A stretch of DNA of 64,000 bases from Hordeum vulgare subsp. vulgare (lineage: Eukaryota; Streptophyta; Magnoliopsida; Poales; Poaceae): the NCBI RefSeq assembly GCF_904849725.1, contig NC_058520.1, forward strand, positions 346,205,670 through 346,269,669. The letters are read 5' to 3'. The position numbers and the translations under genes are program-made. The notes beneath the pieces were generated by a model. The model was not told the DNA's origin, searched no databases, and saw only the letters and a list, made by a program, of their open reading frames with translations. Shown here piece after piece: positions 34,172-46,960 of the stretch (the first letter of the stretch is position 1; the number at the start of each line of letters is the position of its first letter).

Positions 34172-34190
34172 CTCCCTGACAACGGCGCCA
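34172..34190 (-). other. D primer-binding site (tRNA-Asp type)
   Basis: The minus strand reads TGGCGCCGTTGTCAGGGAG shortly after the LTR end. Athila and related plant Gypsy elements prime from tRNA-Asp with TGGCGCCGTTGCCGGGG-like sites; this copy has minor changes. Confidence 0.88.
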
Positions 34191-35121
34191 AAAAAGAGTC
34201 TTGATGACCCGCAAGTGTAGGGGATCTATCATAGTCCTTTCGATAAGTAAGAGTGTCAAACCCAACGAGGAGCAGAAGGAACTCACAAGTGGTTTTCAGC
34301 AAGGTTTTCTCTGCAAGCACTGAAATTATTGGTAACGGATAGTTGTGTGATAAGATGATTCATAGCAAGTAGCAAGTAACAATAGTAACAAAGGTGCAGC
34401 AAAGTGTCCCAATCCCTTTTGTAGCAAGGGACAAGCCTGGACAAACTCTTATATGAGGAAAAATGCTCCCGAGGACACATAGGAATTTCTGTCAAGCTCG
34501 TTTTCATCATATTCATATGATTCACGTTCGCTACTTTGGTAGTTTGATATGCGGGTGGACCGGTGCTTGGGTGCTGCCCTTACTTGGACAAACATCCCAT
34601 TTATGATTAACCCCTCTCGCAAGCATCCGCAACTACGAAAGAAGAATTAAGACAAAGTCTAACCATAGCATTAAACTAGTGGGTCCAAATCAGCCCCTTA
34701 CGAAGCAACGCATAAACTAGGGTTTAAGCTTCTGTCACTCTAGCAACCCATCATCTACTTATTACTTTCCAATGCCTTCCTCAAGGCCCAAATAATGGTG
34801 AAGTGTTATCTAGTCGACGTTCACATAACACCACTAGAGGAAAGACAACATACAACACATCAAAATATCAAACGAATACCAAATTCACATGACTACTTAT
34901 AGCAAGACTTATCCCATGTCCTCAGGAACAAAAGTGACTACTCACAAAGCATAATTATGTTCATAACCAGAGAGGTATTGAATAGCATTACAGATCTGAA
35001 CATATAATCTTCCACCGAGTAATCCAACTAGCATCAACTACAAAGAGTAATTAACACTACTAGCAACCTTACAAGTACCAATCGGAGTCGTGAGACGGAG
35101 ATTGGTTACAAGAGATGAACT

Positions 35122-36938
35122 TGTTGGGGAACGTCGCATGGGAAACAAAAATTTTCCTACGCGCACGAAGACCTATCATGGTGATGTCCATCTATGAAAG
35201 GGGATGAGTGATCTACGTACCCTTGTAGATCGTACAGCAGAAGCGTTAGTGAACGCGGTTGATGTAGTGGAACGTCCTCACGTCCCTCGATCCGCCCTGC
35301 GAACAATCCCACGATCAGTCCCACGATCTAGTACTGAACGGACGGCACCTCCGCGTTCAACACACGTACAGCTCGACGATGATCTCGGCCTTCTTGATCC
35401 AGCAAGAGAGACGGAGAGGTAGAAGAGTTCTCCGGCAGCGTGACGGCGCTTCGGAGGTTGGTGATGACCTTGTCTCAGCAGGGCTCCGCCCGAGCTCCGC
35501 AGAAACGCGATCTAGAGGAAAAACCGTGGAGGTATGTGGTCGGGCTGCCGTGGAAAAGTCGTCTCAAATTAGCCCTAAAACCTCCGTATATATAGGTGGG
35601 AGAGGGGGGACCTTGCCTTGGGGCTCAAGGAGCCCCAAGGGGGTCGGCCGAGTCCAAGGGGGGAGGACTCCCCCCCCAAACCGAGTTGGACTTGGTTTGG
35701 TGGGAGGGAGTCCCCCTTCCTTCCCACCTCCTCCTTTTTTTTTCTTTTCTCTTGATTTTCTCTTCTTGGCGCATAGAGCCCTTTTGGGCTGTCCCACCAG
35801 CCCACTAAGGGCTGGTGTGCCACCCTCAAGGCCTATGGGCTTCCCCGGGGTGGGTTGCCCCCCCGGTGAACTCCCGGAACCCATTCGTCATTCCCGGTAC
35901 ATTCCCGGTAACTCCGAAAACCTTCCGGTAATCAAATGAGGTCATCCTATATATCAATCTTCGTTTCCGGACTATTCCGGAAACCCTCGTGACGTCCGTG
36001 ATCTCATCCGGGACTCCGAACAACATTCGGTAACCAACCATATAACTCAAATACGCATAAAACAACGTCGAACCTTAAGTGTGCAGACCCTGCGGGTTCG
36101 AGAACTATGTAGACATGACCCGAGAGACTCCTCGGTCGATATCCAATAGCGGGACCTGGATGCCCATATTGGATCCTACATATTCTACGAAGATCTTATC
36201 GTTTGAACCTCAGTGCCAAGGATTCATATAATCCCGTATGTCATTCCCTTTGTCCTTCGGTATGTTACTTGCCCGAGATTCGATCGTCAGTATCCGTATA
36301 CCTATTTCAATCTCGTTTACCAGCAAGTCTCTTTACTCGTTCCGTAATACAAGATCCCGCAACTTACACTAAGTTACATTGCTTGCAAGGCTTGTGTGTG
36401 ATGTTGTATTACCGAGTGGGCCCCGAGATACCTCTCCGTTCACACCGAGTGACAAATCCCAGTCTTGAGTCCATACTAACTCAACTAACACCTTCGGAGA
36501 TACCTGTAGAGCATCTTTATAGTCACCCAGTTACGTTGCGACGTTTGATACACACAAAGAATTCCTTCGGTGTCAGTGAGTTATATGATCTCATGGTCAT
36601 AGGAATAAATACTTGACACGCAGAAAACAGTAGCAACAAAATGACACGATCAACATGCTACGTCTATTAGTTTGGGTCTAGTCCATCACATGATTCTCCT
36701 AATGATGTGATCCCATTATCAAGTGACAACACTTGCCTATGGCCAGGAAACCTTGACCATCTTTGATCAATGAGCTAGTCAACTAGAGGCTTACTAGGGA
36801 CAGTGTTTTGTCTATGTATCCACACAAGTATTGTGTTTCCAATCAATACAATTATAGCATGGATAATAAACGATTATCATGAACTAATAAATATAATAAT
36901 AACTAATTTATTATTGCCTCTAGGGCATATTTCCAACA
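35122..36938 (-). repeat. E 3' LTR (1817 bp)
   Basis: Plus strand starts TGTTGGGGAACGTCGCATGG and ends CATATTTCCAACA. The segment upstream of the TATA box (about 35600-35900) differs wholly from that of C but is of the same type as in A, with C-runs and CCAGCCCACTAAGGGCTGG. Flanking LTR parts match C closely. Confidence 0.94.
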
Positions 36939-39900
36939 GTCTCCCACTTGCACTAGAGTCAATAATCTAGTTCACATCACCATGTGATTCCAACGAATCC
37001 AACACCCATATAGTTATGGGGTCTGATCACGTCTTGCTCGTGAGAGAGGTTTTAGTCAACGGTTCTGAAACTTTCAGATCCGTGTGTTCTTTACAAATAT
37101 TTATGTCATCTTATAGATGCTGCTACTACGTGCTATTCGGAAATACTCCAAATATCTACTCTACTATACGAATCCGTTTCACTACTCATAGTTATTCGGA
37201 TTAGTGTCAAAGCTTGCATCGACGTAACCCTTTACGACGAACTCTTTAACCACCTCCATAATCGAGAAAAATTCCTTAGTCCATTAGTTACCAAGGATAA
37301 ATTTTGACCGCTGCTAGTGATTCAATCATGGATCATTCTCTATACCTCTCAACAGACTTTGAGTCAAGGCACACATCAGGTGCGGTACACAGCATGGCAT
37401 ACTTCAGATTCTACGGCTAAGGCATAGAAGACGACCTTCGTCTATTCTCTTTATTCTGCCGAGGTCGGGTTTTGAGTCTTACTCAAATTCACACCTCACA
37501 ACGCAACCAAGAACTCCTTCTTTGCTGATCTTATTTTGAACTCTTTCAAAAACTTGTCAAGGCATGCATCTTATTGAAACTTTCATTAAGCGCTTTTGAT
37601 CTATCTCCATAGATCTTTGATGCTCAACGTTCAAGTAGCGCAATCCAGGTATTCCTTTGAAAACTCCTTTCAAACAACCTTGTATGCTTTACAGAAATTC
37701 TACATTACTTCTGATCCAAAATATGTTAACCACATATACTTATCAGAATTTCTATAGTGCTCCCACTCACTTCTTTGGAAATACAAGTTTCTCATAAACC
37801 TTGTACACACCCAAAATCTTTGATCATCTCATCAAAGTGCTTATTCCAACTCCGAGATGCTTGCACCAGTCCATTGAAGGATCACTGGAGTTTGCATACT
37901 TGTTAGTATCCTTAGGATCGACAAAACCTCATGGTTGTATCTCATACAATGTTTGCTCAAGGAAACCATCGAGGAAACAATGTTTTGGCGTCCTACGTGC
38001 AATATTTCATAAATAATGCAACAACTACTAACATAATTCCAACAGACCTTTAGCATCGCTACGAGTGAGAAAGTCTCATCATAGTCAACTGTTTGATCTT
38101 GTCGAAAACATCTTTGCGACAAGTCGAGCTTTTCTTAATAGTGACTTATCACCATCATTGTCTGTCTTCCTTTAAAGATCCATTTTTACTCAATAGTCTT
38201 ATGACCATCAAGTAGTTCTTTCAAAGTCTACACTTTGTTTTCATACATGGATCCTCTCTCGGATTTCATGGCTTTCAGCCATTTGCCGGAATCTGGGCCC
38301 ACCATCGCTTTCTCCATAACTCGTAGGTTCACTGTTGCTTAACAACATGACCTCCAAGACAGGGTTACCGTACTACTCTGCAGCAGTACGCGACCTTGTC
38401 GACCTACGAGGTTTGTAGTAACTTGATTCGAAGCTCAATGATCATCATCATCAGCTTCCACTTCAATTGGTGTAGGCGCCACATGAACAACTTCCTGCGC
38501 CCTGCTACACACTGGTTGAAGTGATGGTTCAATAACCTCATCAAGTTCTACTACCCTCCCACTCAATTCTTTCGAGAGAAACCTTTCCTCGAGAAAGGAT
38601 CCGTTTATAGAAACAAACACTTTGCTTTCGGATCTGAGATAGGAGATGTACCCAACTGTTTTGGATACCCTATGAAGAAGCATTTATCCGCTTTGGGTTC
38701 GAGCTTATCAGACTGAAACTTTTTCACATAAGTGTCGAAACCCCAAACTTTCAAGAAACGACAGTTTAGATTTCTCTAAACCTCAGTCTATACTGTGTCA
38801 TCTCAACGGAAATACGCGGTGCCCTATTTAAAGTGAGTGCGGTTGTCTCTAATGCATAACCCATAAACGATAGTGGTAATTCGATAAGAGACATCATAGT
38901 ATGCACCATACCAAATAGTGCATGGCTATGACGTTCAGACACATCATCACACTATGATGTTCCAGGTGGCATGAACTGCGAAACAATTTCCACATTGTCT
39001 TAAATGTGTACCAAAACTCGTAACTCAGATATTCATGTCCATGATCATATCGTAGACAGTTTATCCTCTTGTCACGACGAACTTCACTCTGAAACGGAGT
39101 TGAACTTTTCAACATTTCAGAATTGTGACTCATTAAGTAAATACTCCTGTATCTACTCAAATCGTCAGTGAAGTAAGAACATAATGATATCCACTGCGTG
39201 CCTCAGCACCCATTGGACTGCATACATCAAGATGTATCACTTCCAACAAGTTACTATCTTATTTCATCTCAATGAAAACAAGGCCTTGCTCATGTGGTAT
39301 GATTTGCATGTCACTAGTGATTCGAAATCAGGTGAGTACAAAGATCCATCAGCATGGAGCCTCTTCATGCAATACTAACATGACTCAAGCGGTAGTGCCA
39401 CAAGTAAGTGGTACTATCATCATCAACTCGTATCTTTTTGGCACCAATATTATGAACATGTGTAACACTACGATCGAGATTCAATACACCATTGAAGGTG
39501 ATTATTCAAGAAAATAGAGTAACCATTATTCTCTTTAAATGAATAATCTTATTGCAATAAACATGATCCAATCATGTTCATGCTTAACGCAAGCACCAAA
39601 TAACAATTATTTAGGTTTAACACCAATCCCGATGGTAGAGGGAGCGTGCGACGTTTGATCATATCAACCTCGGAAACACTTCCAACACGTATCGTTACCT
39701 CGCCTTTAGCTAGTCTCCGTTTATGCCGTAGCTTTCATTTCGTGTTACTAATCACTTAGCAACCGAACCGGTATCCAATACCCTCATGCTACTAGGAGTA
39801 CTAGTAAAGTACACATCAACATCATGTATATCTAATATACTTCTCTTGACTTTTGCCAGCCTTCTTATCTACCAAGTATCTAGAGTTGCTCCGCCTCAGT

Positions 39901-41931
39901 GACTGTTCCCCTCATTACAGAAGCACTTAGTCTTGGGTTTGGGTTTAATCTTGGGTCTCTTCATCAGTGTAGCAACTGTTTTGCCATTTCACGAAGTATC
40001 CCTTCTAGCCCTTGCCTTTCTTGAAACTTAGTGGTTTTACAAACCATCAACTATTGATGCTCTTTCTTGATTTCTACTTTCGTAGTGTCAAACATCGCGA
40101 ATCGCTCAAGGATCATTGAATGTATCCTTGATATGTTATAGTTCATCACGAAGCTCTCACAGCTTGGTGGCAGTGACTTTGGAGAACTATCACTATCTCA
40201 TATGGAAGATTAACTCCCACTTGATTCAAGCGATTGACGTACTCAGACAATCTGAGCACACGCTCAACGATTGAGCCTTTCTCCTTTACTTTGTGGACAA
40301 AGAATCTTGTCGGAGGTCTCGTACCTCTTAACAAGGGCACAAGCATGAAATCACAATTTCATCTCTTTAGAACATCACTTATGTTCCGTGACGTTTTACA
40401 ACGTTTTCGGCGCCTTGCTTCTAAGCCATTAAGTATTTTGCACTGAACTATCGTGTAGTCATCAGAAACGTGTATGTCGGCTGTTCATAGCATCCACAGA
40501 CGACGCTCGAGGTGCAGCACACCGAGTGGTGCATTAAGGACATAATCCTTCTGCGCAGCAACGAGGACAATCCTCGGTTTTACAGACCCAGTCTGCAAAG
40601 TTTTGCTACTATCAATTTTCAACTAAATTTTCTCTAGGAACATATAAAAACAGTAGAGCTATAGCGCAAGCTACGTCGTAATTCGCAAAGACCATTAGAC
40701 TATGTTCATGACAATTAGTTCAATTAATCATATTACTTAAGAACTCCCACTCAAAAAGTACATCTCTCTAGTCATTTGAGTGGTACATGATCCAAATCCA
40801 CTATCTCAAGTCCGATCATCACATGAGTCGAGAATAGTTTCAGTGGTAAGCATCTCTATGCTAATCATATCAACTATACGATTCATGCTCGACCTTTCGG
40901 TCTCATGTGTTCCGAGGCCATGTCTGCACATGCTAGGCTCGTCAAGCTTAACCCGAGTGTTCCGCGTGCGCAATTGTTTTGCACCCGTTGTATGTGAACG
41001 TTGAGTCTATCACACCCGATCATCACGTGGTGTCTCGAAACGACGAACTGTAGCAACGGTGCACAGTTGGGGAGAACACAATTTCGTCTTGAAATTTTAG
41101 TGAGAGATCACCTCATAATGCTACCGTCGTTCTAAGCAAAATAAGGTGCATAAAAGGATTAACATCACATGCAATTCATAAGTGGCATGATATGGCCATC
41201 ATCACGTGCTTCTTGATCTCCATCACCAAAGCACCGACACGATCTTCTTGTCACCGGCGTCACACCATGATCTCCATCATCATGATCTCCATCAACGTGT
41301 CGCCATCGGGGTTGTCGTGCTACTCATGCTATTACTACTAAAGCTACGTCCTAGCAAAATAGTAAACGCATCTGCAAGCACAAACTTTAGTTATAAAGAC
41401 AACCCTATGGCTCCTGCCGGTTGCCGTACCATCGACGTGCAAGTCGATATTAACTATTACAACATGATCATCTCATACATCCAATATATCACATCACATC
41501 GTTGGCCATATCACATCACAAGCATACCCTGCAAAAACAAGTTAGACGTCCTCTAATTTTGTTGTTTGCATGTTTTACGTGGTGACCATGGGTATCTAGT
41601 AGGATCGCATCTTACTTACGCAAACACCACAACGGAGATATATGAATTGCTATTTAACCTCATCCAAGGACCTCCTCGGTCAATTCCGATTCAACTAAAG
41701 TTGGAGAAACTGACACCCGCCAGTCATCTTTGAGCAACGGAGTTACTCGTAGCGATGAAACCAGTCTCTCGTAAGCGTACGAGTAATGTCGGTCCGAGCC
41801 GCTTCGATCCAACAATACCGCTGAATCAAGAAAAGACTAAGGAAGGCAGCAAAATGCACATCACCGCCCACAAAAACTTTTGTGTTCTACTCGAGAAGAC
41901 ATCTGCGCATTAACCTAGCTCATGATGCCAC
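36939..41931 (-). pseudogene. E internal region: degenerate Copia gag-pol
   Basis: PPT (GTCTCCCACT on plus) at 36939-36948, then read right to left: PBS (GATGCCAC near 41923-41930, altered form), leader, gag (about 39890-40650; MLVPLLRGTRPPTRFF and RVLRLSEYVNRLNQVG), protease/pre-integrase (about 39370-39790), integrase (about 38470-39180; the minus frame 38894-39160 holds MSRYRSIYLMSHNSEMLKSS), RT (about 37600-38290) and an RNase H tail (about 36970-37260). Collinear with C over about 5 kb. No domain has an intact frame. Confidence 0.88.
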
Positions 41932-43744
41932 TGTTGGGGAACGTCGCATGGGAAACAAATTTTTTCCTACGCGCACGAAGACCTATCATGGTGATGTCCA
42001 TCTACGAGAGGGGATGAGTGATCTACGTACCCTTGTAGATCGTACAACAGAAGCGTTAGTGAACGCGGTTGATGTAGTGGAATGTCCTCACGTCCCTCGA
42101 TCCGCCCAGCGAACAATCCTGTGATCAGTCCCACGATCTAGTACCGAACGGACGGCACCTCCGCGTTCAGCACACGTACAGCTCAACGATGATCTCGGCC
42201 TTCTTGATCCAGCAAGAGAGACGGAGAGGTAGAAGAGTTCTCCGGCAGCGTGACGGAGCTCCGGAGGTTGGTGATGACCTTGTCTCAGCAGGGCTCCGCC
42301 CGAGCTCCGCAGAAACGCGATCTAGAGGAAAAACCGTGGAGGTATGTGGTCGGGCTGCCGTGGAAAAGTCGTCTCAAATCAGCCCTAAAACCTCCGTATA
42401 TATAGGTGGGAGAGGGGGGACCTTGCCTTGGGGCTCAAGGAGCCCCAAGGGGGTCGGCCGAGTCCAAGGGGGGAGGACTCCCCCCAAACCAAGTTGGACT
42501 TGGTTTGGTGGGAGGGAGTCCCCCTTCCTTCCCACCTCCTCCTTTTTTTCTTTTCTCTTGATTTTCTCTTCTTGGCGCATAGAGCCCTTTTGGGCTGTCC
42601 CACCAGCCCACTAAGGGCTGGTGTGCCACCCTCAAGGCCTATGGGCTTCCCCGGGGTGGGTTGCCCCCCCGGTGAACACCCGGAACCCATTCGTCATTCC
42701 CGGTACATTCCCGGTAACTCCGAAAACCTTCCGGTAATCAAATGAGGTCATCCTATATATCAATCTTCGTTTCCGGACTATTCCGGAAACCCTCGTGACG
42801 TCCGTGATCTCATCCGGGACTCCGAACAACATTCGGTAACCAACCATATAACTCAAATACGCATAAAACAACGTCGAACCTTAAGTGTGCAGACCCTGCG
42901 GGTTCGAGAACTATGTAGACATGACCCGAGAGACTCCTCGGTCGATATCCAATAGCGGGACCTGGATGCCCATATTGGATCCTACATATTCTACGAAGAT
43001 CTTATCGTTTGAACCTCAGTGCCAAGGATTCATATAATCCCGTATGTCATTCCCTTTGTCCTTCGGTATGTTACTTGCCTGAGATTCGATCGTCAGTATC
43101 CGTATACCTATTTCAATATCGTTTACCAGCAAGTCTCTTTATTCGTTCCGTAATACAAGATCCCGCAACTTACACTAAGTTACATTGCTTGCAAGGCTTG
43201 TGTGTGATGTTGTATTACCGAGTGGGCCCCGAGATACCTCTCCGTTCACACCGAGTGACAAATCCCAGTCTTGAGTCCATACTAACTCAACTAACACCTT
43301 CGGAGATACCTGTAGAGCATCTTTATAGTCACCCAGTTACGTTGCGACGTTTGATATACACAAAGCATTCCTTCGGTGTCAGTGAGTTATATGATCTCAT
43401 GGTCATAGGAATAAATACTTGACACGCAGAAAACAGTAGCAACAAAATGACACGATCAACATGCTACGTCTATTAGTTTGGGTCTAGTCCATCACATGAT
43501 TCTCCTAATGATGTGATCCCATTATCAAGTGACAACACTTGCCTATGGCCAGGAAACCTTGACCATCTTTGATCAACGAGCTAGTCAACTAGAGGCTTAC
43601 TAGGGACAGTGTTTTGTCTATGTATCCACACAAGTATTGTGTTTCCAATCAATACAATTATAGCATGGATAATAAACGATTATCATGAACAAAGAAATAT
43701 AATAATAACTAATTTATTATTGCCTCTAGGGCATATTTCCAACT
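41932..43744 (-). repeat. E 5' LTR (1813 bp)
   Basis: Matches 35122-36938. The outermost base is T instead of the canonical A (CCAACT at 43739-43744), but the GAACT duplication follows at once. The TATA motif (GTATATATAGG on the plus strand) is near 42395. Confidence 0.94.
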
Positions 43745-44358
43745 GAACTAGGGTTTGGAGATGAGATGGTGCTGATGAAGATGCTGATGGTTATGAGTCC
43801 CCTCTGATGAGAGGAGCATTGGTGATGACGATGGCGACGATTTCCCCCTCCGGGAGGGAAGTTTCCCCCGCAGGACGGCCCTGCCGGAGCTCTAAATTGG
43901 TTGTGCTCAAGTTCCGCCTCGTGGGGGTGGCGTCTCCTCCCGAAAGCCTCCTCCTGATTTTTTCTGGAAAGAAACCCTCCTTATAGCAAAAGATGGGAGC
44001 CAGAGGGGCAACAGGGGGCCCACAAGCCACCTAGGCGCGGCTAGGGGTGTAGGCCGCGCCTGGCAGGCTTGTGGCCTCCTGGTGGCTCCCCTCTAGTACT
44101 TCTTCCGCCTAGTATTTTTATAAAATCCAAAATAATTCCTCGTTGATTTTCACGGCTTTTGGAGTTGCGCAACATAGGTATCTCAAACTTGCTCCTTTTT
44201 CAGACCAGAATTCCAGCTGCCGGCATTCCCCCTCTTCATGTAAACCTTATAAAATAAGAGAGAAAAGGCATAAGTATTGTACCGTGAAGTGTAATAACAG
44301 CTCATAAAGTGATAAGTATAAACATAAAAGCATGATGAAAAATGGACGTATCAATGAG

Positions 44359-44554
44359 CTAATTAGTTTTTGTCATATGAACTTGGTTAATTTGTCATAT
44401 GATGTTGCCATGTTATGATGTTGCCATGTAATATTCGGTTCAAACATTAAACATGAGCTAAAAAGATTCAGAGGAATTTGCCTCGACGTCGATGATGCCC
44501 ATCCCGCATCCTCGTCGTCGACTAGGTGGCAACCACCTGCTTGATAGGCGGTAG
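44359..44554. other. F right arm, spacer
   Basis: Continues the CACTA element after D. AT-rich, with two short repeats of CATATGATGTTG also seen just left of D (near 4890). No gene. Confidence 0.6.
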
Positions 44555-44896
44555 CATGTGCGGGACTGGGCTCCGCCGGGCTGGCACTGGGAGGTGCTAC
44601 CTTCCGGGGGCCGCACCTTGGTGCAGAATCCGGGTCTCATCGTTGACCCGGAGCTTCTTTGGTGGCGGTCGCGTGGGCCATTATCGGTGACGAGGGAGCC
44701 AACCCCCACGGAGGCGGTACGTTGTCGTGTCAGGGAGGAGGATGAGCACGTCTATCGCTACATGGCTGTGTTGGATGCCAGGTTCTCCAATACCTGGCAG
44801 GTTCTCCAGGGACATCACCTGAGCTATGATCCGGTGATGGTTCCTTATCTATGGGTTGCCACCGCCTGCACCGTGAGGCGTCAGCTGGATTATTAG
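44555..44896 (+). pseudogene. Short open frame in F, possible captured exon or CACTA ORF remnant
   Basis: About 113 codons are open without an early ATG: the frame begins after a TAG at 44552-44554, with GTG at 44558, and ends in TAG at 44894-44896. The translation is rich in W, R and P (WAPPGWHWEVLPSGG, LLWWRSRGPLSVTREPTP, EEDEHVYRYMAVLDARF). It looks compositionally like a real protein segment, unlike the other ORFs in F. The first Met is in YMAVLDARF. I do not recognise a domain. It could be the tail exon of a CACTA-encoded protein or a captured host exon; the upstream GCGGTAG could be a splice acceptor. Confidence 0.4.
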
Positions 44897-45265
44897 TATG
44901 AGTTATATGAATATGAGCTATATGAGTATGAGTTATATGAATATGATCTATATCAGTATGAGTTATATGAATATGAGCTATATGAGTATGAGTTATATAA
45001 GTATGAGCTATATGAGTATGAGTTATATAAGTATGAGCTATATGAGTATGAGTTATATGAGTATGAGTTATATGAATATGAGTTATATGAGTATGAGTTA
45101 TATGAGTATGAGCTATATGAGTATGAACTATGAGTATGAGTTGTATGAGTATGAGTTATATGAATATGAGTTATATGAGTTATATGAGTTGTTAAATGAG
45201 TATGAGTTATATGAGTTAATTGAGTATGAGTTATATGAGTTATATGAATATGAGTTATATGAGCT
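44897..45265. repeat. F minisatellite of TATGAGTATGAGYTA-like units
   Basis: About 370 bp of imperfect tandem repeats built from TATGAG, TATATGAA and AGTTATA words, with clear 30-bp higher-order periods near the start that decay to 15- and 9-bp units on the right. It starts directly after the stop codon of the preceding open frame. Its own open frame (MSYMSMSY-like) is a translation of the repeat and is not called as a gene. Confidence 0.88.
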
Positions 45266-45329
45266 GTTATGTGAATAGTCTGAATATTGCTAATATTGTC
45301 GATGATGATGCATTCTGGTAGTAAACGTT

Positions 45330-45519
45330 AGCAGTAGCGCTGGAAAATATTAGCAGAAGCACTTTCTGTGATCAAGCGCTGCTACTAAACTTACCAGTAG
45401 CGCTGCCTATATCTGCGCTACTACTAGTTTTTAGCTATAGCGCGATAGCAGTAGCGCGTGGACCAGCGCTACTGGTACTAATATATACAACGCTATTAGT
45501 AGGGTTTTCCCTAGTAGTG
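45330..45519. repeat. F right sub-terminal repeats and terminal inverted repeat
   Basis: Copies of GCAGTAGCGC, CCAGTAGCGCTG and GCGCTACTACTAG in both orientations, followed by the inverted terminus ending TTTTCCCTAGTAGTG. It mirrors the left end (3180-3435). Confidence 0.85.
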
Positions 45520-46170
45520 GCACGACAACCTCGATGGTGGCACGATGATGGAGATCATGGTGTGGCGCCGATGACTAGAATATCATGCTAGTGCTTTGGT
45601 GATGGAGATCAAGAAGCACAAGATCATGGCCATATCATGTCACTTATGAATTGCATGTGATGTTAATCCTTTTATGCACCTTATTTTGCTTAGAACGATG
45701 GTAGCATTATAAGGTGATCCCTCACTAAAATTTAAAGATGAAATTGTGTTCTCCTCGACTGTGCACCATTGTGATAGTTTGTCGTTTTGAGACACCACGT
45801 GATGATCAAGTGTGATAGACTCAATGTTCACATACAACGGGTGCAAAACAGTTGCACACACGGAACACTCGGGTTAAACTTGACGAGCCTAGCATGTGCA
45901 GACATGGCCTCGGAACACAAGAGACCGAAAGGTCGAGCATGAATCTAATAGTTGATATGATTAGCATAGAGATGTTTACCACTGAAACTATACTCAACTC
46001 ACGTGATGATCGGACTTGAGTTAGTGGATTTGGATCATGCACCACTCAAATGACTAGAGGGATGTATTTTTTGAGTGGGAGTTCTTAAGTAGTATGATTA
46101 ATTGAACTAGTTATCATGAACATAGTCAAAAGGTCTTTGCGGATTATGATGTAGCTTGCACTACAGTTCT
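45520..46170 (+). other. A leader, second part
   Basis: Resumes after the GCA duplication of F and matches the leaders of C and E in reverse complement. Non-coding; short minus-strand ORFs here (45640-45861, 45821-46045) recur as shadows in the other copies. Confidence 0.8.
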
Positions 46171-46960
46171 ACTATTTTTATATGTTCCTAGAGAAAATTT
46201 AGTTGAAAGATGATAGTAGCAACTTTGCAGACTGAGTCCGTAAAACTGAGATTGTCCTCATTGCTGCGCAGAAGGCTTATGTCCTTAATGCACCACTTGG
46301 TGTGCTGCACCTCGAGCGTCATTTGTGGATGTTGCGAACATCTGACATACATGTTTTTTATGACTACGTGATAGTTCAGTGCGTAATACTTAATGGCTTA
46401 GAAGCAAGGCGCTGAAGACATTTTGAAACGTCATGGAACATAAGAGATGTTCTAAGAGATGAAATTGAGATTCCATGCTCGTGCCCTTGTTGAGAGGTAT
46501 GAGACCTCCTACAAGGTTCTTTATCTACAAAGTAAAAGATAAAAGCTCAATCGTTGAGCATGTGCTCAGATTGTATGAGTACAACAATCACTTGAATCAA
46601 GTGGGAGTTAATATTCCAAATGAGATAGTGATGGCTCTCCAAAGTCACTGCCACCAAGATGCTAGAGCTTCATGATGAACTATAACATATCAAGGATAGA
46701 TATGATGATCCTTGAGAAATTCGCAATGTTTGACACTGCGAAAGTAGAAATCAAGAAGGAGCATCAATTTTTGATGGTTAGTAAAACCACTAGTTTCAAG
46801 AAGGGCAAGGGCTAGAAGGGATACTTCATGAAATGACAAACCAGTTGCTGCTCTAATGAAGAAACCCAAGAATGAACCCAAACCCGAGACTAAGTGCTTT
46901 TGTTATGAGGGGAACGGTCACTGAGGCGGAGCTACCCTAGATACTTGGTAGATGAGAAGG
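46171..46960 (+). pseudogene. A gag remnant
   Basis: Short plus frames carry IAAQKAYVLNAPLGVLH, then (46475-46675) MLVPLLRGMRPPTRFF and VLRLYEYNNHLNQVG, then VEIKKEHQ. The zinc knuckle begins K-C-F-C-Y-E-G-N-G-H at about 46894 and is cut by TGA at 46922-46924, as in C and E. At least three other frame breaks are present. Confidence 0.82.

Larger units (their letters stand above)
35122..43744 (-). mobile_element. E: non-autonomous Angela-like Copia element
   Basis: Complete minus-strand element (8623 bp) with TSD GAACT at 35117-35121 and 43745-43749. LTRs of 1817 and 1813 bp differ by about 26 positions by eye (about 1.4%), so it is somewhat older than C. The internal domain is collinear with C and carries the same zinc-knuckle stop (39896-39898), the same integrase frameshift (38649-38670) and the same altered RT motif (37725-37736, here Y-V-V-N). 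It inserted in the 5' LTR of D. Confidence 0.95.
4933..44353 (-). mobile_element. D: Athila-lineage Gypsy retrotransposon (10.3 kb net), split by B and E
   Basis: On the plus strand the two LTRs start TGATGACC and end GACGTATCA: 4933-6456, and 34202-44353 (split by E). TSD ATGAG is at 4928-4932 and 44354-44358. The minus-strand order is 5' LTR, PBS complementary to tRNA-Asp (TGGCGCCGTTGTC), gag, protease, RT, RNase H, integrase, spacer, third ORF, long 3' region with PPT, 3' LTR. The PBS and domain order are those of Athila-clade Gypsy elements; the LTRs resemble Triticeae Sabrina/WHAM-type repeats, but I cannot fix the family. LTRs differ by roughly 4-5% in the parts compared by eye. Confidence 0.93.
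34202..44353 (-). repeat. D 5' LTR (1524 bp net), split by E
   Basis: Segments 34202-35121 and 43750-44353, separated by Copia element E and its GAACT duplication. The sum equals the length of the left LTR (4933-6456). Ends GACGTATCA at 44353, followed by the ATGAG duplication. The hairpin at 44021-44073 and TATA motif near 43980 are better preserved than in the left LTR. Confidence 0.92.
3180..45519. mobile_element. F: non-autonomous CACTA DNA transposon (2.9 kb net), split by D
   Basis: Left terminus CACTACTAGGGAAAACC at 3180 and its inverted copy ending GGTTTTCCCTAGTAGTG at 45519 give a ~17 bp terminal inverted repeat. Both sides are flanked by GCA (3177-3179 and 45520-45522), the 3-bp target duplication typical of CACTA. 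Sub-terminal regions hold many copies of an AGCAGTAGCGC-like motif in both orientations, the usual TNPA-type binding-site array. Removing D leaves about 2.9 kb. No TNP2 transposase or TNPA reading frame is visible, so it would depend on an autonomous partner. It lies in the leader of A. Confidence 0.93.

Noticed and set aside
44898..45278. Met/Ser/Tyr repeat protein of 126 codons
   Set aside because: Pure translation of a minisatellite, with an opposing frame YEYELYEYELYE-like equally open; no evidence of selection.
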